Assembly (NCBI RefSeq): GCF_016598485.1 | Contig: NZ_JAEMUW010000008.1 | Coordinates: forward strand, 1-64,000 | From: Micromonospora coerulea | GTDB lineage: Bacteria; Actinomycetota; Actinomycetes; Mycobacteriales; Micromonosporaceae | DNA length: 64,000 nucleotides | Direction: 5' to 3' | Translations under genes and position numbers: made by a program | Shown: piece by piece, positions 7,825 through 17,388 of the stretch | Numbering within the stretch: position 1 is the stretch's first letter | Layout of the letters: every line of letters begins with the position of its first letter | Notes under the pieces: model-generated | The model's database searches: none | Told to the model about the DNA's origin: nothing | Seen by the model: the letters and a program-made list of their open reading frames with translations, nothing else

Positions 7825-10800
7825 TCAACCCTGCGAGAGAGGTGGATGCTCGCCGGGGTCTGACTGGTCGTCACCCTGGTGGTGCTGGCGAGCTGTCGAG
7901 GAGAGGTCGACGCCGCGCGACGGGCTGGCCGGTCCGTCCGCCACCGGGGTCGGGTCGACGGTCGGCGGATCGGCGGGGCGTACCGGTCGCCGCCGGACGG
8001 TCGTGGTCAGCCAGAGGCAACCCACGGCGAGCAGCGCGGCGAGCTGCGGGCCGGCGGCCAGGTGGCGCTCCGCGTCGGTGAGGTACAGCCAGCCGGCGAG
8101 CAGCAGCAGGGTGGCCGGTAGCCAGGCCACAGCGAGCCGGGTGACCCGTTGGGCGTAGCGGGGGTCGCGGGGCCAGGGAAGCCGGATCGGGCCCGCCAGG
8201 GCCAGCGCCAGCCCGACCGCCACGAGCAGGACGCCGAGGAGGCCACCGGACAGGACCACGGCGATGGCCCCGGTCACCAGCAGCGGCACCGAACCCCGTC
8301 CCCGCCGTCGGGCCGGACGGCCGACGGCCGAGGGCGTGGTGCGGCGGCGCTGCGGGAGCACAGCCAGGGCGAGCACCCCGATGAGCAGGACGCCCCCCAG
8401 GAACAGCCCGGCCCGGTACGCCGTGTCGGGGACGAAGCGGAGCAGCACCTCGCCGGACGTCCCGGCGGGCAGCAGCCAGCCCTGCTGCCAGCCGTCCACC
8501 ACGACCGGTGTGAGCACCCGGCCGGAGACGGTGGCCCGCCAGCCGGCGTTGGTGTTCTCCCGTACCGCGAGGATCCGGTCGACGGAATGGTCGGTGACCC
8601 GGAGCCGTCGCTCGGTGGCTGACCAGTCCGCGACCTCGACGGTCGAGGGGCGCGGGGCGACGCGGGGCTGCGCCGGGCGCGGCTCCAGCGCGACGCGGGT
8701 CGCGCGGGCCAGCCCGCCGGGGGAGGCGACCAGCCGGGACTGGCCGACCGCGAGCGTCAGTTGACCGGCGCTGCGCCCGCCGCACGGCACGGCCGGCACC
8801 TCCCGCGCCTCCAGCAGGTCCCGCAGGGTGGCGGTGAGCGAGGTCCGGACCCGGGCGCCGGCTATCTCCAGCGTGGGGCCGGTGCCGCAGGCGAGCTTCA
8901 CCGGGGCGTCGAGGAGGGGCACCCGGGCGGGGCCGGCCGGTAGGACGCTCACCTCGCCGACCGCGACCGGCAGCGGCTGCGGCGCCTTCTCGCCGTACGG
9001 GTCCTGGCTGTACGCGGACGGCTTGTCGAGGAACTGGATGGTGATCTCGTCGGTCCGCATCGGCGGATCCAAGGTGAGCTGGCCGTTCTTCGCCAGCAGC
9101 CCGCCGCGTACGCCGTCGTCGCCGACCACCCGCACGCTGCCGACCTTGGAGGCGGCGACGCCCGGGTCGAGGGTGAAGCGCAACCCGCTGATCACCTGCG
9201 GGCGTGGCCACGCCAGGTGCAGGATCGCGTTCCCGTCGCTCAGCGCCGGTGACCAGGCGGTCGCCGGGTCCCCGTCGAGGACCACCCCCGGGCGGGCGGC
9301 CGGGTCGGGTACGGCCGTGGACGAGGCGGTCACCGCCGGCGCGAGACGCAGCGGCTGGGCGGCGGCGACCTCCCGGTCCAGGACGGCGTCGAGAGCGCCG
9401 CCGGGCTCCGGGCGGGCCCACACCCGGGTGGTGTACGCCCCGCCCGTGGGCAGGGTGAACGTCCGGTCGATCGACCGCCCGTCCTCCGAGCCGCGGGCGG
9501 CGTCGGCGGAGCACCGAGGGTCGCCGCCGACGAAGAAGCAGGCCGGCGTTGTCGGGGCGGCCGAGACGACGACTGTCGCCGGCCGGTCGGTGGCCGGCGG
9601 GGCGGCCATCGCGAGGGTACGCCCGGTGCGCAGGCCGGGAATCTCGATCTCGGAGATCCCGACGGTGCCGGAGCCGGGGCGCTGCCCGATGGTCGCCTCG
9701 ACGGCGATCCGCAGGTCCCGGGTGGCGTGCACCCCGGGCAGTTGGAAGGTCATGCTGTCGCCGAACGACTCGACCGCCACGCTCTCGTACCCGGCGGTGA
9801 CCACCACCTTCGTCGGCACCGTGTCGGCGCCGAGGTCGAACCTCACCCGTACCTGCCTGATCCGGGTGGGGGCGGCGAGGGTGACCTCCAGCCACTGGTC
9901 CGCCCCGGAGGTGTCCGACGCGGACTGCCACGAGGTGCCCGGGTCGCCGTCCAGGGCGGCGAAGGGCTGGTGCTCGGGGCGGGCGCCGCCGCGCACCCCC
10001 ACCTGCGACCGGGAGCTGGACGCCCGGATGGCGCTGATGCCGTCGTACCGGGCGACGGTGGCCTGGTCCGCTCCCCAGTCGGGCAGGTAGTCGTGCGCCG
10101 GAGCGGGCACGTCGAAGGGATCGGAGGCGGTGAGCGTCGCCGAGGTGTTGTCCCGCAGCCGGCCGAAGGAGACGTCCCGGCGGCGCAGCCCGTCGGTGAT
10201 GGTGACCGGGCCGGTGGCGTCCGGCGCGTCCCCGGCGAGCATCGTCGGCGCCGCGGTGAGCTGCCCGGCGGCGGCCATCTCCAGCAGCGACTCGGGGCCG
10301 CCGACGACGGTGGTCACATCGTCGGCGTCGTAGGCGACGACCGGGTCGACCGGACGGTCGACCCGGAACACCTCCAGCGCCCTGGTCGGCACGTCGAGGC
10401 CGTGGTCCCGGTACACCCCGTCCGGCGCGCCGCCGCCGCGGACCGGACCGAAGCCGGCGACCAGGGTCAGGCCGGGTGACCGCTGCAGCGCCTGGCGGAC
10501 CACCGCCGGTCGGGCCGTGTCCGAGCGTCCCTCGTCGAGGTCGGCGCGGAACAGGACGTGGCTGACGCCGGAGCGGGCGAGCAGGTCCGCCAGGCCGGCC
10601 GAACCGTCGCCGGTGGCCAGCGCCGCCTCGACCGCGTCGAGCAGCCGGATGGTGGTGGGCGGGGTGAAGGGGATGGCGTTCCGGACCGCCCAGCGTCCCT
10701 TCAGCAACGGCTGGGTGATCTCGTCGGTGGTGTTGCCCCAGTCGTACGAGGGGAAGCGGGCGCCGGGCACCACGAGCACCCGGCCCCGCCCGGTGTGCGC

Positions 10801-12171
10801 GTCCAGCCAGTCGGCCGCCTCGGACCAGTAGCCGGGCACCTTGGTGACTCCGCGCGGGGTGGCCAGCCCGCCGGCGAGCGCCGGGCTGGCCACGCCGACG
10901 ACGGCGGTGACGGCGACGCCCGCGGCGAGCCAGGCGACCGCGGTGGCCCGTCGGCGCCGCCGCACCGGCACCGTCCGCGCCAGCCGGATGAGGAGGCCGA
11001 GCAGGTGGGCCATGCCGAGGGTGAGCGGCAGCCGCAGCAGGACGTCGAACTTGTGCACGTTGCGCAGCGGTGCCCCGACGCCGTCGAGGAACTCCCGCTC
11101 CGGGCCGGCGACGACGTTGGGCAGGTTGCCGACGTGCCCGAGGCCGACGAGCGCGACGCCGAGGAGGAGGCCGGTGACGAGGAACCGCCGGTGCGGCATC
11201 CCGGGTCGGGACAGCCCGACGACCCCGAGCAGCGCGACCGCCAGGGTGGCGGCGACGAGCACCCGGTCGGTGGCCAGCTCCGCCCCGGCGGGCAGGGTCG
11301 GACCGAACGGGTCGCTGAGGTAGGCCACCCAGTAGGAGGCACCGCGCAGCACGGTCAGCGGGTCGGTGACGCTGGTGGTGAACCGGGCGGACTCGATGTA
11401 GTCGAGGAACGGCGGGCTGTACCGGCCGAGTACCAGCAGCGGGACCAGCCACCAGGCGGTGGCCAGGGCGACCGCGCCGCACCAGGCGGCGAGCGCGGTG
11501 ATCCGGCGGCGTACCGGCCGGAGGGTGGCGAGCCAGAGCAGCGCCAGCGGGACGACGGCGAACACAGCCGTCGCGTTCACCCCGCCAGCGCAGGCGACCG
11601 CGACGGCCGAGCCGGCGACCGCGCGCCGGAGCGGGCCGCCGCGGGCGAGGCCGACCAGGGGGATGAGCACCCACGGCGCGACCGCGCTGGGCCACGACTC
11701 CACGGACGACCAGCCGAGCTGGGTGAGGATGCGCGGTGACAGCGCGAAGGCCACCCCGGCGATCATCCGGGCGGCCGGGGTGCCGATGCCGAGCCGCCCG
11801 GCCAGCCGGGCGGCCCCCAGGTAGGCGACGCAGAACAGCAGCGCCCACCAGAGCCGCTGCACCACCCAGGCCGGCAGGCCGAGTTCCGATCCGACCAGGA
11901 AGAACGGTCCCATCGGCCAGAGGTATCCGTACGCCTGGTTCTGGAGCTGGCCGAAGGTGCCGGTGGGATCCCACAGGTGCAGGGTGCGGAGCAGCCAGCC
12001 GGTGGGGTTGACGTTGAGGTCGACCTTGGTGTCCGGGACCGTCAGCCCGGGGTCCTGCTGGAACGCGAGCGCGGAAAGGACGATGCAGATGGCGAGGTGG
12101 CGGAACCGGCGGGCGGTGCGCCGGGTGCGACGGCCCACCGGTTCGGTCTCGGTTGTCGCCGCTGCGCGCAT
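7825..12171 (-). CDS. aftD: AftD-like alpha-(1->3)-arabinofuranosyltransferase (DUF3367)
   Basis: A giant 1448-aa membrane glycosyltransferase. Residues 20-460 form a polytopic GT-C-type core. Its first external loop carries the AftD signature (DTKVDLNVNP, LHLWDP, GQLQNQAYGYLWPMGPFF). Two discoidin/F5-8C-like carbohydrate-binding stretches follow at about 712-840 (SAIRASSS to DQWLEVTLAAP) and 944-1070. The C-terminus has about four more helices (1260-1390) and a polar tail. Mycobacterial AftD adds alpha-1,3 branches to arabinan using decaprenyl-phospho-arabinose. Micromonospora has arabinose in whole-cell hydrolysates but no mycolate, so the acceptor here may differ. ATG 12171 has an AGGGAG site 5 nt upstream. 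It heads a leftward operon with the flippase and FN3 genes and is divergent from 12336. Confidence 0.88.
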   Translation of the reverse strand: MRAAATTETEPVGRRTRRTARRFRHLAICIVLSALAFQQDPGLTVPDTKVDLNVNPTGWLLRTLHLWDPTGTFGQLQNQAYGYLWPMGPFFLVGSELGLPAWVVQRLWWALLFCVAYLGAARLAGRLGIGTPAARMIAGVAFALSPRILTQLGWSSVESWPSAVAPWVLIPLVGLARGGPLRRAVAGSAVAVACAGGVNATAVFAVVPLALLWLATLRPVRRRITALAAWCGAVALATAWWLVPLLVLGRYSPPFLDYIESARFTTSVTDPLTVLRGASYWVAYLSDPFGPTLPAGAELATDRVLVAATLAVALLGVVGLSRPGMPHRRFLVTGLLLGVALVGLGHVGNLPNVVAGPEREFLDGVGAPLRNVHKFDVLLRLPLTLGMAHLLGLLIRLARTVPVRRRRRATAVAWLAAGVAVTAVVGVASPALAGGLATPRGVTKVPGYWSEAADWLDAHTGRGRVLVVPGARFPSYDWGNTTDEITQPLLKGRWAVRNAIPFTPPTTIRLLDAVEAALATGDGSAGLADLLARSGVSHVLFRADLDEGRSDTARPAVVRQALQRSPGLTLVAGFGPVRGGGAPDGVYRDHGLDVPTRALEVFRVDRPVDPVVAYDADDVTTVVGGPESLLEMAAAGQLTAAPTMLAGDAPDATGPVTITDGLRRRDVSFGRLRDNTSATLTASDPFDVPAPAHDYLPDWGADQATVARYDGISAIRASSSRSQVGVRGGARPEHQPFAALDGDPGTSWQSASDTSGADQWLEVTLAAPTRIRQVRVRFDLGADTVPTKVVVTAGYESVAVESFGDSMTFQLPGVHATRDLRIAVEATIGQRPGSGTVGISEIEIPGLRTGRTLAMAAPPATDRPATVVVSAAPTTPACFFVGGDPRCSADAARGSEDGRSIDRTFTLPTGGAYTTRVWARPEPGGALDAVLDREVAAAQPLRLAPAVTASSTAVPDPAARPGVVLDGDPATAWSPALSDGNAILHLAWPRPQVISGLRFTLDPGVAASKVGSVRVVGDDGVRGGLLAKNGQLTLDPPMRTDEITIQFLDKPSAYSQDPYGEKAPQPLPVAVGEVSVLPAGPARVPLLDAPVKLACGTGPTLEIAGARVRTSLTATLRDLLEAREVPAVPCGGRSAGQLTLAVGQSRLVASPGGLARATRVALEPRPAQPRVAPRPSTVEVADWSATERRLRVTDHSVDRILAVRENTNAGWRATVSGRVLTPVVVDGWQQGWLLPAGTSGEVLLRFVPDTAYRAGLFLGGVLLIGVLALAVLPQRRRTTPSAVGRPARRRGRGSVPLLVTGAIAVVLSGGLLGVLLVAVGLALALAGPIRLPWPRDPRYAQRVTRLAVAWLPATLLLLAGWLYLTDAERHLAAGPQLAALLAVGCLWLTTTVRRRPVRPADPPTVDPTPVADGPASPSRGVDLSSTARQHHQGDDQSDPGEHPPLSQG

Positions 12172-12335
12172 GTGGCTCCCTGTCTCCGGCACCCCGACGC
12201 GCCCCGCCGGCGCCGGGCGCGATCGCGAGAGGTTAGCCGGGCCCCGTGGGTACCGGGGACCTGGGGCGGGGCGCCGTCGGCGATCGGGCGAACGGCGGTG
12301 CCCACGGCGTGTAAGCGTGTGGCAGGCTGCCGACC
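12172..12335. promoter_or_regulatory. Divergent promoter region between the aftD-like operon and the GT-C-like gene
   Basis: A 164-nt spacer between two divergently read genes must hold both promoters. The leftward AGGGAG ribosome site lies at about 12177-12182 and a weak GGCAGG lies before the rightward start. I see no convincing -10/-35 pair and no clear operator. Confidence 0.5.
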
Positions 12336-14219
12336 ATGTCAATGCCGGAAGTTGAGGCGGTGACCCGCCCGGACGAGGTGGGCGCGGGCGGGGACGGAAG
12401 CGGGCCGGTGGGGCGGTGGCTGCGCGCCGACCGGGTACGAGCCGTCGCGTTCGTCCTGATCATGGTGGCCGTGGCCTGGCGCGCGGGCATCGCCACCCGG
12501 GGCTGGTTCTCCCAGGACGAGTTCGTGATCGCCGCCCAGGCCAGCGCCGCGGACCTCACCGTCGACCACCTCCTGCGCACCTTCAACAACCACCTCACCC
12601 CGGGGGGTCTGCTGGTCGCGTGGCTGATGGTCCGCGTCGCCGGCTTCGCCAGCTGGCCCTGGGTGCTCCTGCTGGCGGCCGGCCAGGCGGCCGTGGGGGT
12701 GGCCTTCTACCGACTGCTGCGCGACCTGCTCCGGCCCGGGTGGGGGCTGCTGATCCCGCTGTGCATGCTGCTGTTCAGCCCGTTGACTCTGGAGGCGACC
12801 TCGCTCTGGATGGTCGGGCTGCTGATGCTACCGGTGCTGCTGGCCATGGTGCTGGCCGTCGCGGCGCAGGTCCGGTACGTCCGCACCGGCCGGTCGCGGC
12901 ACCTGGTCGCGGTCGCCCTGTGGGTCGTGTTCGGGCTGGCCTTCGACTCCAAGGCGCTGCTGATCGTGCCGCTGTTGTACGTCCTGACCGCCTGTCTCTT
13001 CGCCACCGGCGGCCCCACCCGGAGTCTGGTGTCCATCACCCGCCGGTACTGGCCGGCCTGGCTGATGCTGGCCGCCGTGTCGGCGGCCTACCTCGCGCTC
13101 TACCTGAAGCGGCCGGCGGGCGCGCTGAACGGGCCGCGCTCCCCCGGCGAGGTGCTGACCTTCATCGGTGACCTGGTCGGGACCACCCTGGTCCCGGGCC
13201 TGCTCGGCGGCCCGTGGCGGTGGACGTACGCCGGTGACGGCCCGCCGCTGGCGGACCCGTACGACGTGACCATGTGGCTGTCCTGGGCGGTGCTGCTGAC
13301 CTTGGTGGTCGTGACGGTCCGGTGGCGGCCGTCGGCGCTGCGGGCCTGGACGCTGCTGCTGTCGTACGTCGCCATGGTCGCCGTGCTCTTCGCCGCCACC
13401 CGGCTCGGCAACGTGCTCAGCCCGCTGGCCGGGCTGGTCCCCCGGTACGTCGCCGACGTGGTGGTGGTCGCCGCGCTCTGCGTCGGGGTCGCCCTGCTCG
13501 GGCGCTCCGACGCCGAGGAGGACGACGTCGCGTCGTGGCCGGTGCCGACGGTGCTGCGGGAGCCGGGGGCGTTCGCGGTCGGCCTGATCGCCATGATCAT
13601 GGTTCTGGCGACGGTCGGCATCGGGACGCTCTGGAGTACCGCCCGGTTCGGGGACAACTGGCGCACGAAGCACGGGCGGGACTACCTCTCGACCACCCAG
13701 TTCGAGCTGGCCGCCGCGCCGCCCGACACCGTCTTCCTGGACGACATCGTCCCCGACCGGGTGGTGGCCGGCTACTTCTGGCCGGACAACCTCCAGTCCC
13801 ACTTCTTCCGCCCGGCGGAGTTGAAGCCCAGGTTCGTGACGGATGCCGAGAGCCCGTCGATGTTCGACGACACCGGCCGGATCCGTCCTGCGGCGGTGCA
13901 GGGGCGGCGCAACGTCCCGGGCCCGGACGAGACCTGCGGGCACCGGATCGACGGCGGCCGGACCGCGCGCATCCTGCTGGACGGGCCGGTGCCGGAATGG
14001 CCGTGGGTCGTCTACTTCGGCTACCTCAGCTCCGGTGACTCGACGGTCACCTTCCGGCTCGGGGAGGCCAGCCACCAGTTCGCCGTGCGGCGGGGGCTCA
14101 ACCAGATCTTCTTCCGGCTCGAGGGGGGCGGTCCGGCCGTGGAGGTGACCGCCGCCGACCCGTCGGTGGTGATCTGCACCAAGGTGATCACCGTCGGCGA
14201 CCTCGTGCCGGCCCGCTGA
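12336..14219 (+). CDS. Polytopic membrane protein, GT-C glycosyltransferase-like
   Basis: A 627-aa protein with about 11 predicted transmembrane helices over residues 30-440 and a C-terminal extracytoplasmic part of about 190 residues that is rich in beta-strand-like sequence. The first external loop contains an acidic motif (GWFSQDEFVIAAQ, about residues 65-75), in the position where GT-C enzymes using polyprenyl-phosphate sugars carry their catalytic Asp/Glu pair. No exact family name can be assigned, so a polyprenyl-sugar-dependent transferase is an inference from topology, motif and neighbours (AftD-like gene divergent, another large membrane protein 7 nt downstream). ATG 12336 and ATG 12342 are both possible starts. 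Confidence 0.6.
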   Translation: MSMPEVEAVTRPDEVGAGGDGSGPVGRWLRADRVRAVAFVLIMVAVAWRAGIATRGWFSQDEFVIAAQASAADLTVDHLLRTFNNHLTPGGLLVAWLMVRVAGFASWPWVLLLAAGQAAVGVAFYRLLRDLLRPGWGLLIPLCMLLFSPLTLEATSLWMVGLLMLPVLLAMVLAVAAQVRYVRTGRSRHLVAVALWVVFGLAFDSKALLIVPLLYVLTACLFATGGPTRSLVSITRRYWPAWLMLAAVSAAYLALYLKRPAGALNGPRSPGEVLTFIGDLVGTTLVPGLLGGPWRWTYAGDGPPLADPYDVTMWLSWAVLLTLVVVTVRWRPSALRAWTLLLSYVAMVAVLFAATRLGNVLSPLAGLVPRYVADVVVVAALCVGVALLGRSDAEEDDVASWPVPTVLREPGAFAVGLIAMIMVLATVGIGTLWSTARFGDNWRTKHGRDYLSTTQFELAAAPPDTVFLDDIVPDRVVAGYFWPDNLQSHFFRPAELKPRFVTDAESPSMFDDTGRIRPAAVQGRRNVPGPDETCGHRIDGGRTARILLDGPVPEWPWVVYFGYLSSGDSTVTFRLGEASHQFAVRRGLNQIFFRLEGGGPAVEVTAADPSVVICTKVITVGDLVPAR

Positions 14220-14226
14220 CCGGCGG

Positions 14227-15936
14227 GTGTCGCCTCCCACCATGTCCGTCCCCAGCACTCCGACCCGGCGCGAGCGGTGGATGTTGTACGCCGTCGCGGC
14301 CACCGTCGCCGCGGTGGTGCTCGCACCGCTCGCGGCATCGGGCTACGCCCTGCTGTACGACATGGTGTTCGTGCCGCGGCAGCCGCTGAGCTGGCAGCTC
14401 GTCGCGCCGGCGGACAGCCTGCCCCGGGCCGTGCCGATGGACGCGGTCGTCTCGCTGGTCACCCAGCTCGTGCCGGGCTGGCTGCTACAGCGGCTGGTGC
14501 TGGTCGGGGCGGTGGTGTTCGCCGCCGTCGGCGCCGGTTACCTGGTGCCGGCGGAGCGGCGAGCCACCCGGGTGGTCGCTGCGGTCAGCTACGCGTGGAC
14601 GCCGTACCTCGCGGAACGTCTGCTGATCGGCCAGTGGGGGCTGCTTCTGGCGTACGCCGCCCTGCCCTGGATCGTGTGGGCGGCGCTGCGGGTGCACGCG
14701 GGGCGGGCCGGGGCGGTGCCCCGACTGGTGCTCGCCGCGGCGCCCGCCGCGATCACCCCGACCGGCGGTCTGCTCGCGTTCGCGACGGTGGCCCTGCTGG
14801 TCCCGGGGCGCGGGCGGCGGCGGTCGTCGGTCCTGGCGCTGGGCGCGCTGCTGGTGCTGAACGCGCCGTGGCTGGTGGCGGCCCTGGTGACCGGGGCTGG
14901 CGGCACGTCCGACCCGGCAGGCGTCGAGGCGTTCGCTGCCCGGGCCGAGAACTGGGCCGGACCGCTGGCGGCACTCGCCGGTACCGGCGGCATCTGGAGC
15001 GCGCAGGCCACCCCGGGCAGCCGGTCCGGCTTCCTGGTCCCGCTGGCGACGCTGGTCCTGCTGGTGATGGCCGGGGTCGGCGCCGGCCCGCTGCGCCGGC
15101 GGCTGCCCGCGGGGGTGGCGGTGCGGCTGGGGGTCCTGGCCGGGGGTGGCCTCCTGCTGGCCGCGCTCGGCGTGCTGCCGGGTACGGCGGACGCGCTGCG
15201 CTGGGCGGTCCTGCACGTGCCGGGCGCCGGGCTGCTCCGCGACGGTCAGAAGTTCCTCGCCGGGTACGCCCTGCCGCTCGTGCTCTGCGCGGCCCTCGGG
15301 GTGGAGCGGTTGGTGGCCCGGTGGGACCGGGACCTGGCCGTGCTGGTGCTGGCCGGGGCGGCGCTGCTGCCGGTCGCCGTGATGCCGGATCTCGCCCTCG
15401 GCGGTGCCGGCCGGTTACGGCCGGTCAGTTATCCCGCCGACTGGCGTCGGGTCGCGGCGCTCACGGCGGAGGACCCGGGTGTCGTCCTGGCCCTGCCGCT
15501 GAGTGCCTATCGGGCCTACCCGTGGAATCCCGACCGGGTGGTGCTGGACCCGCTGCCCCGGTACCTCTCCGCCGAGGTGCTCACCGACGACACGCTCCGG
15601 GTCGGCGACGTGACCGTGGCGGGGGAGAACCGCCGGATCCGGAAGCTGCGGCGGCTGCTCCGGGACGGCCGGCCGGTGGCCGGGACCGGGGTGCGGTGGG
15701 TGGTGGTGCAGCACGGCTCCGCGGGCACGGTCGACCCCGCCTGGCTCGCCGGTCTGGAGAAGGTCCACGACGGGCCGTTCCTGACCCTCTACCGCGATCC
15801 GGCCGCGCCGCCGGTGTGGCGCGAGGACCCGTCGGACCCGGCGCGGTGGGCGGTGGTGGCCGCCCTCGGCAGCGCTCTCCTGGTGGTTGGTTTTGCTGCC
15901 CTTTCGGCGCTACGCCGGCGGCCTACCGCGTGGTAA
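14227..15936 (+). CDS. Polytopic membrane protein related to the AftD-type membrane core
   Basis: About 569 aa with 10-12 predicted helices and a soluble C-terminal stretch of about 130 residues before a last helix (WAVVAALGSALLVVGFAAL). The segment WTPYLAERLLIGQWGLLLAY followed by AALPW resembles the loop pattern of large actinobacterial membrane glycosyltransferases such as the AftD core. It follows the previous gene with only 7 nt between them, so the two are surely co-transcribed. GTG 14227 and ATG 14242 are both possible starts; neither has a strong ribosome site. A mycobacterial counterpart of similar size may be Rv0226c, but this is from memory and needs alignment. Confidence 0.6.
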   Translation: MSPPTMSVPSTPTRRERWMLYAVAATVAAVVLAPLAASGYALLYDMVFVPRQPLSWQLVAPADSLPRAVPMDAVVSLVTQLVPGWLLQRLVLVGAVVFAAVGAGYLVPAERRATRVVAAVSYAWTPYLAERLLIGQWGLLLAYAALPWIVWAALRVHAGRAGAVPRLVLAAAPAAITPTGGLLAFATVALLVPGRGRRRSSVLALGALLVLNAPWLVAALVTGAGGTSDPAGVEAFAARAENWAGPLAALAGTGGIWSAQATPGSRSGFLVPLATLVLLVMAGVGAGPLRRRLPAGVAVRLGVLAGGGLLLAALGVLPGTADALRWAVLHVPGAGLLRDGQKFLAGYALPLVLCAALGVERLVARWDRDLAVLVLAGAALLPVAVMPDLALGGAGRLRPVSYPADWRRVAALTAEDPGVVLALPLSAYRAYPWNPDRVVLDPLPRYLSAEVLTDDTLRVGDVTVAGENRRIRKLRRLLRDGRPVAGTGVRWVVVQHGSAGTVDPAWLAGLEKVHDGPFLTLYRDPAAPPVWREDPSDPARWAVVAALGSALLVVGFAALSALRRRPTAW

Positions 15937-15971
15937 CGTCCCGCTCGGTTAATCGACAGGGGAGGATTGGC

Positions 15972-16166
15972 ATGCGCAAAGCACTCACGCTGCTGGTGTC
16001 AGGCCTGGTGGCGGCACTGCTCGGGGTCCTGGCGCTCGGTGGGGTCGCCGCGGCTGCCACTTCCAGCGCCGAGGAGGCGAAGGACGCCGCCAAGAGCGCC
16101 CGCGAGGCGGCGCAGAAGGCCGGCAAGCCGGACCCCTTCACCCCCGAGATCTACGGCACCAGGTAA
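15972..16166 (+). CDS. Small DUF2613-like secreted or membrane-anchored protein
   Basis: Only 64 aa: a single hydrophobic N-terminal segment (LTLLVSGLVAALLGVLALGG), a short Ala/Lys/Glu-rich helix, and a C-terminus ending in IYGTR. This plan matches the DUF2613 family, whose mycobacterial member Rv0236A lies beside aftD and ends in a similar Y-G-N-R motif (recalled, not checked). A strong GGGGAGGA site precedes the ATG. It lies 35 nt after the large membrane protein gene and overlaps the 3' end of the GT4 gene on the other strand by 16 bp. Small proteins of this form often act as subunits or stabilisers of membrane enzymes; that role here is inference. Confidence 0.75.
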   Translation: MRKALTLLVSGLVAALLGVLALGGVAAAATSSAEEAKDAAKSAREAAQKAGKPDPFTPEIYGTR

Positions 16167-17347
16167 CAGGCCTCCACCGGCCGCTCTCCGGCCCTGGTCA
16201 CGGCACCTGCCGTCACCAGGGCCGCGAAGCGTTCACCGGCCGCCGGCCAGGTGAACGACGCGGCGTGCCGCTGGGCCGCCGCCCCCATCCGCTGCCGCGC
16301 CTCGTCGTCGCGCAGCACTTCCCGCACCTTGGCGACGTAGTCGTCGACGTCCTCGGCCAGCAGCCCGGTCCGTCCGTCGACCACCGCCTCGGCGACACCT
16401 CCGGCGTCCCGGAACGCGACCGTCGGGGTGCCCGCGGCGCCGGCCTCCACGATGGTCAGCCCCCAGCCCTCCTTCAGCGAGGGGGTGAGGGCCACCCAGG
16501 CGGCGGCGAGCAGGGCCGACTTCTCGTCCTCCGTCACGAAGCCCCGGAAGTCCACCCGGTCGGCGATGCCCAGCTCGTCGGCGAGCTGGCGCAGGTGCGG
16601 CTCCCACCAGCCCTGGCCGGCGACGACCAGCCGCAGCCCCGGCAGCTCGCCGGCGAGCGCCGCGACGGTCTGCAGGGCCACCTCGACCCGCTTGTGCGGG
16701 ACCAGCCGGCCCAGCGCCACGAGCAGCGGGTACGGCGCCCGTTCGGTGTCGGTGGGGGGCAGCTCCGGGGTGCCGTTGTGCACCACCGTGACGCTTTCCG
16801 GGGCCACCCCGAGGGTGGCCAGTTCCCTGCGGGTGGCCTCGGAGACGGTGACGTACCGGCAGTGCCGGTAGACCCGGATGGCGAGCCAGGACTCCACCCA
16901 CCAGCCGAACCGGGCCGCCCACCGGCCGAGCACCACCGGCCACTGCTCCCGGTGCACGTGGTGGACCAGTTTGAGCACCGGCCGGCGGGTCCAGAGCGGG
17001 GCGAGGAACGGCAGGCCGTTGCAGACGTCGACCAGCACCTGCGGGCGGCGGCCGGACCGCCGCGCCGAGAGCGGACCGAGGCGGACGAGTCCGGCGAGGT
17101 AGCAGAGCGCGGCCCAGGCGTAGACCGTGTGCCGGCCGCCGCGGCGTACCAGTCGTACGCCGGCCGCATTGATCTCCTCGGCGGGCGCCGCGCGGTGTGC
17201 GGCGCAGAAGATCGTGGCCCGGTACCCCTGGGCAACGAGCTCGGCGGCGACCCGCTCGACGTAGACCTCGGATCCACCGCCCTCGGGGTTACGGGTGTCC
17301 CGCCAGTTGAGGAAGAGCACGTGTGTGGGAGCGCCGGCAGTATCCAC
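16151..17347 (-). CDS. Glycosyltransferase family 4 protein
   Basis: A 398-aa cytoplasmic GT-B retaining glycosyltransferase. The N-terminal acceptor domain has the glycine-rich loop NPEGGGSEVY. The C-terminal donor domain has LVALGRLVPHKR and the nucleotide-sugar motif EGWGLTIVE (E-x7-E), which binds the NDP-sugar. Donor and acceptor cannot be read from sequence. GTG 17347 is the start, with AAGGA 6 nt upstream. It shares the leftward direction with the acyltransferase gene (42-nt gap), so they probably form one operon that modifies a glycan or glycolipid made by this locus. Confidence 0.88.
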   Translation of the reverse strand: MDTAGAPTHVLFLNWRDTRNPEGGGSEVYVERVAAELVAQGYRATIFCAAHRAAPAEEINAAGVRLVRRGGRHTVYAWAALCYLAGLVRLGPLSARRSGRRPQVLVDVCNGLPFLAPLWTRRPVLKLVHHVHREQWPVVLGRWAARFGWWVESWLAIRVYRHCRYVTVSEATRRELATLGVAPESVTVVHNGTPELPPTDTERAPYPLLVALGRLVPHKRVEVALQTVAALAGELPGLRLVVAGQGWWEPHLRQLADELGIADRVDFRGFVTEDEKSALLAAAWVALTPSLKEGWGLTIVEAGAAGTPTVAFRDAGGVAEAVVDGRTGLLAEDVDDYVAKVREVLRDDEARQRMGAAAQRHAASFTWPAAGERFAALVTAGAVTRAGERPVEACYLVP

Positions 17348-17388
17348 GCCGATCCTTACCGTCAGGTAATATAGCGACCCGCGTCACA

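Noticed and set aside
6453..7874. N-terminal extension of the FN3 protein through the flippase gene
   Set aside because: The extension is a frameshifted reading of the flippase; a signal peptide and ribosome site lie at 6452.
7871..11974. A 1367-codon frame on the same strand as the AftD-like gene, shifted frame
   Set aside because: Arg/Gly/Pro-rich out-of-frame reading of the same gene; the AftD signature and helices are in the other frame.
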